Shown here one piece after another: positions 13,943 through 26,194 of a stretch of DNA of 64,000 nt. The DNA is from Cloeon dipterum. Its lineage: Eukaryota; Arthropoda; Insecta; Ephemeroptera; Baetidae. Below the pieces are notes generated by a model. That model was not told the DNA's origin, did not search any database, and saw nothing but the letters and a program-made list of their open reading frames with translations. The stretch spans positions 25,158,335 through 25,222,334 of the forward strand of contig NC_088788.1 in assembly GCF_949628265.1 (NCBI RefSeq). The letters are read 5' to 3'. Positions within the stretch are counted from its first letter, which is position 1; each line of letters begins with the position of its first letter. The translations under genes and the position numbers were made by a program.

Positions 13943-15540
13943 TCTGTTTATTTGTGGAATGAGAAGAATTTTAAAAATCCATCAAGGAAATCTTATAGAT
14001 TTTTAGTATATTTGCATACCTTAATTTATGCGATTATTGTTCATCCTGTTAAATATTCCGAGTATATATTAATAAAAATTACGATCATGTTTTCTTAAAA
14101 TATTTCGTTTGATAATAACTTAGACATAGACAATTAATTTCCATGCCAATAAAATCATTGAAATCGGAAGAAAAGGTGAAAAATGTATGCTGAAATTGCT
14201 GCACGTCGCATGTTAACTTTGCCTGAAGGAAATTAAAAACGACTTAAAGAGAATTCGACCTTTTCAAGCTGTGATTTATCTGCTATAGGTTTTAGAATTA
14301 GAAATTTTAATTTTCAAATAAAATATTTAACAGCCAGAGAAAATGATTAAATACTCACGCTGACGGTGTTGATTGTGAGATCAAATGAAGTATAATAATT
14401 ATATGTTTCCTCTGGTAAAAATTCTTGCCGCTTGCGGTCTCAGTGTTTTGCTACGAGAATGTTTCCGAGCGCTTCGAATAAATGCTCGGCGGCAACTGAA
14501 ACTGATTGTGACCTTGCTGTTCGCTCGAGCTCTCCAGCTTAATGCTGTAGACCTGAGAGCGACATCTCGAAGGAAAAAAATCTTCTCCTCTTCGTGTATG
14601 AATAAAAAGGCGCACAAGCGATAGGTTGCTTGCATTATCATATTCTCTTGTTGCCTAACCAATATAATAAGTAAACTGACCTCAGAAATGATTGAACGCT
14701 GAAATATTTTAATTGCATTTTCTTAACTTGATCACAATATAAATATACAATAAATATTTATCAAGTGTGTCAGGCATGATAATTACCGTAATTACCATAG
14801 TTATATATAGAGACGTGCTAAATTTTTAAGGCTGCTGAAGGGCATATTAGTTATTCATTCAACCGCTCTTATTTTGCCTTCCAAATGATTTGGAACAGAG
14901 AAGTTGCACGTAGCATGCTTTGAGTCAACAACCCTCACCCACCTCCAATAGACCTCACGAGGAGTGTTAAAATTTAATAAAATTAAATGTGGCCCCTGAC
15001 TATTAATTCACCGTGAGAAGAACGACGACGAAGATTGAGTTTGTGACATAGAGAGACTTCAGCAAGCTTTTTTCTTCAGGATCAAAAACGTAGTCTTTGG
15101 TTCACTCTTTGCGTCCAGAGGTAGTTTCCAATAATTGCGCTCCTCTCATGCGCCTGCTTTTGACCGACAACAGGCCGCTAAAATTTTACTAAGTTCTCGT
15201 TGGTATGCACTTTTAAATTTTCAGGATTCATTGATCCTGTCTCATTAATTGTCAAAAGATCCGAGTGCATTTATTAGGATGCATGTAAAATAATATTTTA
15301 TTTGTGCTATATCGGTTATACGGTGTTTTCTTTTTCCTATGAAAATAAAGGCTAGTTCGTGCTACCAACGCGTGCGTCTCTTTTTAATTTTTTTCATTTT
15401 ATACTCTTGGCTGATTTTAGCACGGGTATTTTATCGAATGCTATTAATGGTTGATCACAATTTTTTTCTATGAATAAAATTTTCTAGCAATAGTGCATAA
15501 GTTCAAGGATGTCTGGAAAATTGAAATAAACCAACACAGT
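13943..15540 (-). other. VAT1-like 5' leader and short intergenic gap
   Basis: The leader intron runs from about 14357 to 13943, and a probable noncoding first exon lies upstream, within about 14360-14650. The stretch 14660-15540 is AT-rich and shows no gene. The next gene to the right is on the same strand, so this gap holds the VAT1-like promoter and the downstream flank of the 413 aa gene. Confidence 0.4.
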
Positions 15541-15546
15541 TTTTGG

Positions 15547-15552
15547 TTTATT
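15547..15552 (-). terminator. Poly(A) signal of the 413 aa gene
   Basis: AATAAA on the minus strand, about 200 bp past the stop codon at 15751. A second AATAAA-like element lies near 15567-15572. Confidence 0.5.
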
Positions 15553-15750
15553 TTCCAACTCAATTTTTTATTGCACCCGATGATAGACAATTTAACCAAG
15601 AGCAGTGAATTTCTAAGAAACAAAAGAAATGATACTATATCAAAAGAATGTTATTCGTAAATATTACAAATGCACGTGGTAATCAACGCGTAAAAGAAAC
15701 TATGTTGAAAAATGTTGAAACAAAACGCTTGCATAATGCTCTTTCTTTTT

Positions 15751-18700
15751 TTAGTTTTCGGCAGCAATGTTGTTGACGATATCGTTGATGGCGAGTGTCT
15801 GCTGAACAAACTGCTTGTTCTCTACGATTGTTGCCAAGGTGATAAGCAGATTACAGAGGTCACCTTCCAGCATGCCCAATTGACTGCCACAATCCTCAAC
15901 CAACTCTTCAATTTCTGAGAACAAAGAAGTGCGTGAGGAAAAAAGAAGCAATTGAAAATACAGCTTTGGTGTTTTAATTAGAAGAGTATTTTTACCCGCG
16001 GGTAAGGCTTTTCCAGAGAACACGGAGAAGTTGAGTTTCTTCCTCAGCTTACTTCCTTCGTCATCCTTGCAGAAAATCGTGACCTTATCACTCTGCGTGA
16101 GGTCAAAGTAGAGGCCGGCAATGACTTGGCCTTTGGTGTCTCTGGCGAGAAGACTCTTGAAGTTGTAGACCAAGTTGCGTCTCTCAGTGCACTGGACTGC
16201 ACACAGGAAGGGCTGTTCAACGTAAATGAGGCTTTCATAGTCGTTGTTTTCTCCACGGTGGTTTGTCTCGTGAATTTTCCAAATGAGGTATCGACCCGTA
16301 GGATCTAACTCGTAGTTGTATTCTTTTACTCCAGCCTCATCATTCTTCTGGGTGAACCAACCTTAAAATTTATTTTTTGCAACTTATTAAAAAACCTGTC
16401 TTTTCAAATAAAATTGTTGAAAATTAGAACAGATATTAGATACTAGAATTGTTGAAAAAAAAGAAAGTTTTAAGTAAAGCTGTATATAAAAATTTTTTTT
16501 TTTTTTTTTTTAAAAATTGTATGGAATTTATATGATTTTAGATGTGACATTATTGTATTGTTTGTTATTTGATTGTAATTGTAACTCATGATTAGGACGT
16601 ACTTGGTGACGTCGAAACTGGTCGAGAAATAAAGAAGACGAATTTCTCTTTAATTTGACAACGAGGATGAAGCCTGGTTTTAATTATATTCAACATGAAA
16701 ACAACCTCGAGTGGTCGCACTTTTCAAATATAAAAAAAATTGTTAAAAAATATTTTTACCTTTACTTGAAATGCCCCCTAAAAATTGGGAATAAGCTAAA
16801 ATTCACTAAGAGTGCCGGTTAAATTTGCAACAAAATTTGCATGCAAATCAAGCGGCGAGCATTGTCTCCGCTTTGAAAATCATAAGACTTATATCACTAG
16901 AAGGGACAATTACCTCTTAATTCGTACCCCATTGGATAGATCGCGACGAGGAATTGAAGCAAGCGTAAAAGTCGATGACAAACCATTTAATTTTCCGAGA
17001 AATTTGGCAAAATTTGAAATTTAACTGTTTCTGGATCCTGATTGGATTATTGCACATTGTAAGGATAGATTGTTATGTACTAAAATCCATGAGCCATACA
17101 CTCAATGAACCCTTTGCTATGGCCAAAATTAAAAATTATCTTAATTTTTTACACTTTATATAGCTTTACAATTTACAGAAAATTTTCTTATTCTTTATTT
17201 AAAAAACCATTCAAGAATACTGATACCTGTGTGAGGATACTTCTTATCCGCCATAATAGTGACTGCTCTTGCAACGTGATAGCCTGGGTCCAGAACCAGA
17301 AATCCAGTCCTGTTGTCGATCTGGATCTTCATTGCCAGCAAAATGTGCTCTTTTTCTGCCAGCTGGACAGGAGGAGGTCCATTACCTGTGTACCGTGTGA
17401 CGTTCTCGATCGCCTACAAAAATGTTAATTTGTATTTTAGGCTGTTTGGTTAATGCAGGTCGTTCTCACCTCTTCGCATGATACGACGTAGAATTTTGAT
17501 GCAAGACCAGCATACGAGGATTCAAGGCACCACAGTTTATTAAGCAGCTCCAAGCCGAGTCCAACACACGTGTGGTGATCCGGAGTAATTGGTGGCGAGT
17601 ACTCCCGGAAGAACTGGTCCAGCTGAGTGAATCCGCTAGATTCGAATCCCATGTAAAACCTAAAATAAAATTGGAAGTCAGTCAATACCTACTTTGCATA
17701 ACAATAATTTGCTCCTTTCTCATTGCAACGAATTATAAAAATTAAAAAAGCAAATCATCTTAATTTTAATTATTCCCCATATTTAAAAAATATATTTTTG
17801 AGGAAAGTATCGTCAGATGAGATTTTTCTTTAAAATTTGTAAACACTGTGTTTGAGCATTTGAACAAGATGTATTATTTCCTTATTTATAATTCCGCATA
17901 CCTTACGAAATTGCCGACAGTGTTGTAGTTGTGCTTCTTCAGCAAGTTCTGCACCTGCAGCTCGACCTTGGAGGCCACGTCTTCGTAGGCCTCCATCGTG
18001 GTGACGCAGAAAGCCAACGGCGCATACTTTGACCACTGAGGCAGTGGCAGGGGTCTGTCCGGGGGCCAGTCTAGGCCCTTAGCATGAGGCGCGTCCGAGT
18101 GGGGCGTTGCGAGTCAACTTGGCCATTCGCAGCCCCACCTGCCGACGGAGGGCACGTAATCCTCCGGAGAGGCCATGATGATGGCGCTGCTCGTGGGCGC
18201 TGCATTCTCCGCGGGCGCCGTCTTGCTCGAGCCGACTGCTTTGGGCAGCTGCGAAGAGTTGCTGGAGGCGCCGACGGACCTCCTGCTGGACGATGGATGA
18301 CAATCGTCCTCTGGATCTGCAATTTAAAATGGTCATCGCAATGAAACATCTGTTCATTTTGTTAGCATACTGTTGGATTATAAAATTACTGGGAACATCG
18401 ATCGCCTGTTTATTTTTCGATTTTAAAAGTCGCAGATTAGCACACTTGGAAATGTCTGAGAGTTTTTTCTCTTTTACTAATTTTTTTAATTTAATAGGGT
18501 AGAATTGATTGTGCGATAGTTCAAATATTTCACATTATCTTGAAGAATTCATAAAACTCGCTCCACTTCTTCATTTGGCAAAGTTCGTACCGATAGAATT
18601 ATTATCTTATTTTCAATGCTGAAAGTTCAAAACCAATGGATTGAGATCAGGCGTTGCTGACAATGAGTAATTATCAAACACAATTCTAATGAAAGGGGAA

Positions 18701-20857
18701 AATAATATTTTTTATATTTTAACGTTTAAATTGAAATAAAATTTTGAAGTTTTTATATTTTAACAGACTAATAGGAGATTTTTATTTTCAATCAAAATGA
18801 AAATGTTGACTGGTTAACCTATTATGAGCCATTTATCATTTATGGTAAAAAAACATAATTATAATGTTTATACAAGAATCATATTTGAGATGTAAGTTTG
18901 CTACTTAGTTTCTAATAGCAATTTGCGTCTTTATTGCTCTGAGGAAAATACGATTTGAGGCTTCCCGCATGATCAATATTTAGTAAGAACACACAAAAAG
19001 CACGACGTACAATGTACAATTTCATTTTTGCACCATATGTCCAGCGTTAAAATAATGATTATTGTGCTGTCAAGGCTGTGTAAAATACATGTTCTGTATA
19101 ATTAACTCAAGCCCGGAGCATGTGTGCACATTAGCACACTGGCCTTGACCGTGCAATGCAGCATTTCGAAAGACGTCACACATTTCGCAGGGCTAAAGCA
19201 CTTTTCACTTTTAATTGCAAGTGGCCTGACAGGTGGAAACGGAATGAAAATTCCGGAGATATTCAATGACGCATGAATCATTTTTTATTTCTGGCGAAAA
19301 TTGGGATGTGACCGACGAACATGCAACCGCGCAGAAAATGAGACCCAAGAGTTGAGTGGCTGCTCCGACGGCGGCTCAATGTGAATGTGCTGGAAGTGTG
19401 TATTTATATTTTTTGCCACCGCGAATGAGAATTACATTGTCGCCCAGTGACGTGCGAGTCAGCTAGCCACCTTTCTACCGCCGCTGACGTCAAAGTCACG
19501 CACTGTTCAGATAATTGGGGCAAATCCAAGCCAGCACAACTGATAAGGCACGTTCTAAAGGAATTGCGCACATCCCTGAAAAAGTTGTTTTGAAAGAAAA
19601 TAAGCCACGGATTCTTCATGTGTGCTCTTTTTTTATCATCACACTTCTTACAAAACTTTTGAAAACGAGGGTTTTGTTATCTAAAAAATGAGCTAACAAT
19701 CTATAAGTACTCTAGTTTGAAAAGATAATTTGGAAACCAAAGCTACAAGCAAACATATCGCGTTTCTTTCATGCACAGTAAAAGTGCAAAGTACTCGTTG
19801 CATCTATAGCTCAACAAGAAATTGCTAATCTGCTAGTTGTGGTGAAAGTCAAAACTAACGTGTAGTTTAAATAGCATTGAAATCGTGTCAGATTTGAAAA
19901 AAAAATCTCTAAAGTGAAACTGTGTCAAAATTGATCGTTGAGACACACAATCATTATTATAATATGTTTTAAATCTTTCCCAATCATTTCGATAATATTT
20001 TCCTTATTTTTTAAACTTAATAGTGAATTGACGCCATTGAAATGTAAACAGTGCTTCGAACCTGCTAATTTCCATAAACCGCTATATTAATAGCCATATG
20101 CCATTAATTGCCAGCAGGCATCGAGTGTCGAGAACAGACGCGCGCGTCATCGTTGCAGCGAGCTGATAATGAGCGGTTTGCTCAACATAAAAAACATTTG
20201 CGGAAATGGCAAACATGGCTTCTGGACCCATATCCGTCAGCACAGATGGATAAAAGTTGCGCACACCTGATTGTCAAGAGGAAAATCAATACTCGCGGCG
20301 CGCGCGAGATAAGCCAACCGCGCGCGGCTTTCGATTCATCCCGATTCTTTCTCGAGCGCACTTAAACTGTCTCGCAACAAGAGAGCACGCCAAGGCTGCT
20401 GCAAGTGTGCAATTATTCATTATCGACGGTTGCCATGCGGAGGAGTGATTATTTCTGCATGTGTACGTGCGACGATAATTGGTCGTGGAGAATGAAGCAG
20501 GCGCCAGAGGGGAGGCTTTTCGTGGAAATCAACAAACCCCCGGGATCGATTTCTGCATGCAACGTGACGCGGATAGCTGGTGCTCTAAGGGGAATTTTTC
20601 TAACTCACTTCCTCGTGACAACGTGATAAAAATCGAACAGAGCTGCATTGAAATTTCAAATAAAATACCCTATATATAAATTGGAAAGAAGAATCAAGAA
20701 AAGTGTGATTTAATGAAATGAAGCACCAACCGCCCTGCCACTTCACCTGTCCTATATTTTTCAGTCTGACACACTTTCGAACCCAAGGTGGTAAAAATTT
20801 CGTCAGACTGAGTTTTAGGACCAAATAACTTGATATGAGTAATTTTGACTCACCCAT
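15751..20857 (-). CDS. Unrecognised protein of 413 aa, possible thiol-enzyme fold
   Basis: Exons in transcript order: 20857-20854 (ATG plus one base), 18316-18139, 18054-17902, 17659-17470, 17413-17227, 16361-15996 and 15914-15751. They sum to exactly 1242 nt with all phases matching. The N-terminal 60 residues are Ser/Ala-rich and probably disordered (MDPEDDCHPSSSRRSVG). A folded region follows, with a conserved-looking TPDHHTCVGLGLELL (Cys143), LVLDPGYHVARA (Asp217, His221) and a beta-rich segment up to about residue 330. The C-terminal helix ends in INDIVNNIAAEN. I do not recognise the family. The Cys then Asp/His spacing loosely recalls arylamine N-acetyltransferase or transglutaminase-like enzymes, but this is inference only. 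An 84 bp GC-rich intron (18138-18055) and a 2.5 kb first intron are notable. An interspersed repeat sits in the 16362-17226 intron. Confidence 0.75.
16500..16735 (+). repeat. Interspersed repeat, copy 1 (intronic)
   Basis: About 230 bp closely similar to 63473-63695, same orientation. Shared landmarks are TTTTAGATGTGACATTATTG, a small hairpin (GACGT, 8-base loop, ACGTC), GTCGAAACTGGTCGAG, and GACAACGAGGATGAAGCCTG. A T-rich run precedes it at about 16491-16511. The family is unknown; it looks like the end of a retroelement (non-LTR or Penelope-like). Confidence 0.85.
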
Positions 20858-21006
20858 AAAACAAAAGAGCGGGCTACAACTGAAATTGCGTCGTTTTTCG
20901 ACCTCAACCGCTTGATGTGGTCGCCTGACTGTCTACGAGGAGCTCCTCTGGTGCCGATAGAGAGTTTCTCTCTGACGCATGCACTCTGTCGCCCCTGTAT
21001 TTATAC
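20854..21006 (-). promoter_or_regulatory. TATA promoter and first exon of the 413 aa gene
   Basis: A TATAAATAC box on the minus strand at 21005-20997 is followed by a leader of about 110-120 nt. The leader ends in TTTTATGG|GTGAGT, whose ATG G joins the next exon (AT CCA GAG) to start Met-Asp-Pro-Glu. The phase match between this donor and the 18316 acceptor supports the assignment. Confidence 0.65.
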
Positions 21007-21009
21007 ACA

Positions 21010-23640
21010 CAGCGCGCGCTGGTCGTGGTGCGGCGCAGGCGAAGGGGCGATGGCAACTTAACAAGTACCGCAATTATTATTAGTAAAGCTAGCAGCCTGT
21101 CATGTATATTTTAGCATTGTGTGTTTATGTAAAACGTGCGTTTAGTACATAACCCTCTGTCGCTCCACTTGTGCGCTTATGTACTCGCGTCTCTGCTCTT
21201 GACTTTGTTTTTTTCTCTCTTGTTGTCTGTATCTCGCTCACGAGAGTTGGAGAACTGCGCACTTTGTAAATAAAACCAGCGGTGCAATCACCTCATTAAA
21301 AAAACACGTGATTAGCTAATTAATGCGTTTGGCCTAGCTAATGTGTGGGCCGCGAAAATGTTTGCTAACGTGCGGTAGGGAAATCAGAAAGTCGTTGTTT
21401 TGGGAGAACTAGTGAGTTGCTTACTCAAGACTTGCTTGTAAAATGTGTGCGAAAACAGAGAGCAGTAAAAGGTTAGCCAAAAACTGTTGCCAAGCAGTAG
21501 CAACACGGCAACCAAAATAAATTCGGCGTATAATGCTGTTTTAGAGGAGTCTTTCTAAGAAGTGTTCTCTTATCACAGGAACTGCTTTTAGAAATTGAGT
21601 CACACGAAACCAGCGTTGGAAAATAGAGTATGGAAAAAACCATTGTTTAAAAAGAGAACGATACTTGTTAATGACTACCAGCGTGTTGCATTAACGGCTC
21701 GAAAAAAAAAAATAAAAAAAAATAAAGTATGAAGTCAATTTTTGTGAAGGCATTATCTTCGTTTTTCCTCGAGCAACATTCTGCAACAAACTGTCTACAA
21801 AAATTGTCTTATTATATCTTTGGTATGATGGTATTCCTAACATCACCAAGTCACAAACCGTACAATATTTATCATATTTATAGTAGAAGCTATGTCTCGA
21901 ATTTCATGAATTTAAAAAACAAGAACCAGCATTTTTATGCTTGTAAATTAATATTTCGCGCTGCGTTATTGCATTTTTATTAATCAAATGTGATTGTATT
22001 TTAACAAATTATATACCAAATTTATTTATCTATTAACTAGAAAACATTATAATATATTATTCCTACAAATTTCATTTGAGGCAGAAAACAAAAAATATGT
22101 GAATTTATGAACATTTTATAACACTTTTTTATCAATGTACGAACTGAAAAAAATTTATCAACATACACTTTTTATAATATCAAAGTTCCAGTTGATGTAA
22201 AAAGGATTAATAATTATTATTGCAATTTAAAAATGGAGCCCTTTTTGAAAAATAATGGTCTAACATGATATATTTCTGCGGCGTGAAGTTTCGCTTCTTG
22301 CTACCTTTTAAACTTTATAGTTAGATGAAGTAAAAATGATAGAGAAAAGCGATGAAAAAATTATTGTTATTAATTGAATGTTGATATTAATGCTGTATTC
22401 CTGTAATTCTTTTAGCACGCCAATCTGAGCGGGATCAAAACCTTGACAATTTTTATAGAAGTAGATAAGTGCTCTCTCTCTCCCTCTCTCTGATTTCTTC
22501 ACTCTTAAAAAAACGTCAAAATCATTTACACATAACTCTGATATTTCCAAAGAGAATCGGAAGATAAAAAAGGATTTTGTCTCAACCTTTACAACATTTA
22601 CACAATAAACAACGTGCAGGAAGGTTAAAAATATTAACAAATCTATTAGAAATATTGTTTATTTTACTCTCGTAAAAGTGAAGTTATCTTTAGATAAGTC
22701 GATGGTAATTTCAAAACTAACATAACTCAGTCTCCTCCACGATTCCAACAAAAGTGCTCTCAAAATTTTCTCTTTTTTTTGCTTTTTTCTGGGCTTTATT
22801 TCAACTGTTTTTAATTTTTAATACAGCTTGCTAAAAATGCAACTACAAAATTTACATTTACAGGAAGTGAAAACATATAGTACATGGCCTTAACCGCCTT
22901 AACAGTCACACTGGCCTACTTTAATAATATGGTTGATTTTATATTAAGAAATTCAGCAACAAAAAATACTTATTATTGTTGCCTAATTTTTTAGTATAAA
23001 ATCAACCATATTATTAAAGCAGGCCAGTTCATTTTGATATAAATGAGCGCTAAAAAGTTTAAGCGTATAATATTGCTTAATAATCTCGTTATTTTCATAG
23101 CCCGCCGCCGATATGAAATTTACGGATATTATATTACGTATAATTGTCGCAATAATAATTAGGATACAGTAATATTTAATACAGTTTATATTATGGTGAC
23201 TCGCGCTCCAATATCAACCAGGATATTTATATGCTCAAAAATTTTGTCAGTCTATTTTGTGAAAAATTTAATGTCTTGTTTTTTCCTGTTTCATAAAAAT
23301 AGACAAAACAACCAAATAAAAGTCAAGTTGACTACAGGGCGTGATATATGCGTAAAATTAAATTATGAATTTCGTGAATTTATGATTTCATTTTCTTCCT
23401 TTTGCTTGCTTTTGTAAAGCGTGCACGAAAAACCTTTTGCTGCAATAGAAAAATACGCAGCTAAATCCTCACTCCCGACGTTCCGACCACCATGCAGATT
23501 CTCTACAGAATAGGTTTCTCCGTGTTTTTTTTTAAAGGAGAAAACGAGAGGTTTTAGTAAGCAGGAACTCTAAGCAGTTATACTGGAAGAGATTCACGTC
23601 AATTGTTTAATATCAGTGTAAAACAGCGTCGTTGTTGAAG
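21010..23640. other. Intergenic between divergent genes
   Basis: AT-rich spacer between the left-pointing 413 aa gene and the right-pointing FRS2-like gene. No coding region is supported. It contains A-rich runs near 21700 and the inverted repeat at 22911-23027. Confidence 0.5.
22911..23027. repeat. Near-perfect inverted repeat (MITE-like or long hairpin)
   Basis: Arms of about 43 bp (22911-22953 and 22985-23027) are complementary except for about four positions, with a loop of about 31 bp. The termini read CTGGCCTACTTTAATAATAT and its near-complement. It is AT-rich and noncoding. The structure fits a small palindromic MITE, a foldback element or a small-RNA hairpin source. Confidence 0.85.
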
Positions 23641-24283
23641 TAGGATGGGTTCTGTGTTGCGTTTGTTCTACTCAACAGTTTCCCATTCCCATTATTCTTC
23701 CCCCTTGGGTTTGGAGCCAATTATTATCGTTTGGTTGGTAAATCAATGAGCACTGTTTTAGTTCATCCAATCTTCCAATGCCATCAAGGTGGCCCCACTG
23801 TTTGTGTATGTTCCTGTTGCGGACGCAAACTACGGGCGGCGACGAAATTTCTACCTCGAATATTCGAGTTTTTTCCACCTGTTCATTACAATTTCTGGAA
23901 AATCTTATGCCTTGCACGGTGCTCCAATCTCTGGACAAGTAGCTCTGCCGTCATGCTGATCAAGGTGGCCCTCAGGTGCGTTCTGTAGTTCTGTGCAATT
24001 TGTTTAATGAGCGTTAACTAACAATGATGCTCTCTTAAACAGGAAATTCTGCGGGCCATCATTTCCATTCCGCGAATCAGCAGCGACTTTTCGAGTTGAA
24101 GGCGAGTTTGTCAAATTTAATTTTACATACTCTGTTTGCCCTCCATAATTATTGCGTGTCATCATTTTTCTTGTTTAAATTGTTGGAGACAAATATTTAA
24201 AGTTGACACACGCCTCAGGAATTTTAAACAGTTTAAAATTATATTTTATTTAAATTTCAGGATGAGTCAGCCTTAGATGACAA
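23640..24283 (+). promoter_or_regulatory. Probable spliced 5' leader of the FRS2-like gene
   Basis: A strong acceptor (TTTAAATTTCAG, ending at 24260) lies 23 bases before the start codon. Donor-like sites upstream (for example CTCAG|GTGCGT near 23976) suggest a noncoding first exon in 23640-23980. In the leader an ATG at 24262 opens a four-codon uORF (Met-Ser-Gln-Pro, stop at 24274-24276). A further out-of-frame ATG lies at 24277. Confidence 0.4.
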
Positions 24284-26194
24284 ATGGGTTGCATTTCAAG
24301 CAAACCAGACATCAACGACGTCCACGCAAACATTTTCCGGGTGATGAACCTGGATGATGCTGGCCAAGTTTTATGTTCGGGGCAGCTAGAAGTGACTGAG
24401 CAGGAGCTGATCTTGTATCAGCACGCTAAAAATCCTGTCCGGTGGCCTCTACGGTGTCTACGTCGCTATGGCTTTGACTTGGACGTATTTACCTTCGAGT
24501 CAGGTCGGCGGTGCGCCACTGGCCCTGGAATCTATGCCTTCAAATGCCAAAGGGCTGAGCAGCTTTTTAATTTGTTGCAGGTACTAAAATAGTTGTTTCT
24601 AGTTTGATAACCATTTTATTTAAAGTGGCACAAATTTCGGAAATCGCCTACAAACTAATTTCTCATTTCAGCTCAATATCCAAACCCTTGGTCCAGATGA
24701 CACACTGTCTAGAGACCTACCAGCACCAACGATATCCCCGCCGTCTACCCTTCCTCACTCCTTTAGTCCCATGGTTGAAAGTCTGAGCGAACCTAACTAC
24801 CTGGAGCCCCTCCGCACAAGCCGGTCGGTAACCTTTGATCGGCACTCCCTTGGCATGCTAAGTCCGCAGACATCGGTGCCCGTGATTTCCAACCGGAATG
24901 GCTCTGCTGTCTACGCCAACGACATCCCAGTGGGCCAAATGGTGGAGAGAGTGCCACGAAACAGCATCACCGAGGAGCTAGTCAGAACTCCAACTACGCC
25001 GACGGCGGTGAACATTTTCACGGAGGAGGCACACCTGTACATGAACGTCGGCGCCATAGTCACTCCTGAAGAGGTAGTGCCAGCCAGAGCTCCGTTACAG
25101 GTGCTGGACGTGCCGGAACAGCTGGACCCTCACTTCTACGCCAACTTGAGTCTGGAACTCAAGACCATGCCGGCCACGGAAACCTTCGAAGAGGTGTGAT
25201 AATCTTTTTATTTGATAGAGTTCAGGGATATTTAAAATCAGGGTAACAAGCAGAGTCGCCTGATACTTGATAACTTGATTAAAAATTGCTGTTCCAATGT
25301 GTGACAAACCCAGCTGGGACTTGCATTTTGCTTTTATCTGGCTTATACCAAACAAGTTGAATTTTCTGTAATTTTGCTAAGCATTGATTTTTTTTATTTA
25401 AATATTAAGTCAACAGATAGATTGCAGTGATAAGGACTCTTATCGCATTTATATTAAATATACCTGAAAAATGAAGCTATAATTACGTATATTGTATATT
25501 ATTTTTTTTCTTTTTAATATTATAGCTGTGAAAATTTGATCTCCTGTTTTTAATAAATATTTATGAAAAATTCATATTTCACACGTGGAAGACATTGGAG
25601 CTCTATAAAGACAAATTTTTCAAAAATCAAACAAATACATTCAATTGCGTATTTTAATTGAATAATTAATACAAATAATAATTTGTAATGAGCTGGCAAT
25701 TATGGAGAGGGCATACAGCATTTTATACAAGTGAGCAAAAATATACCAATTTTAGCACAAAAAATCTAAACTACATAAACTCAGCACAAAGTTTTTCCTT
25801 CTATTGATAACGTTATTCACTTAACAGCAGCTGTCGAACTTAATTGATTTAGAAGAGGACGGTTCTTATATGAATATGGTGATGTCAATTTTTGAAAAGC
25901 TGCAGCCGTTGGTAAGCGTGAAATTCATCCTGAATATTCTCTGGGTTTCAGGAGAAAAGAGTGAACTACATAGAGCTGGACTATGATGGTGGTGGTGAGA
26001 GTTCGCAGTCGACTCCATTGTCGCCAGCCAACTCGTTGGTTTCCACCCCGACTGCGGTCAACTCTCCTAAAGGAGCGACTGGCTACGCATCCATTGACTT
26101 TGATAAAACAGCGGCGTTGTCCAGTATCGATCAGAAATGCTTGCGAAAAACAAGGCACAGCTCATCCATCACTGAGGTGTTGCCTGGCGAGTAA
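24284..26194 (+). CDS. FRS2-type FGF receptor substrate
   Basis: Exons 24284-24580, 24672-25193 and 25952-26194 total 1062 nt, 353 aa, all in phase 0. Seen: an N-terminal MGCISSKP that fits N-myristoylation at Gly2 with palmitoylation at Cys3, then a PTB domain over about residues 12-110 (RVMNLDDAG, LILYQHAKN, LRRYGFDLDVFTFESGRRC, GIYAFKCQRAEQLF) close to vertebrate FRS2/FRS3. The tail carries candidate SH2-binding tyrosines: YAND (180), YMNV (222), YANL (255), YIEL (279) and YASI (318). It ends in a conserved-looking TAAL...RKTRHSS segment. Known role: a membrane-anchored docking protein that recruits Grb2 and Shp2 to activated FGFR and Trk. The second intron uses a weak GTGTGA donor. If unspliced, the frame stops at once (Glu-Glu-Val-stop), giving a shorter isoform without the C-terminal tyrosines. 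Confidence 0.9.

Noticed and set aside
18071..18357. Three other open frames over the second exon of the 413 aa gene
   Set aside because: Only one frame joins in phase to both neighbouring exons and gives a full-length protein.
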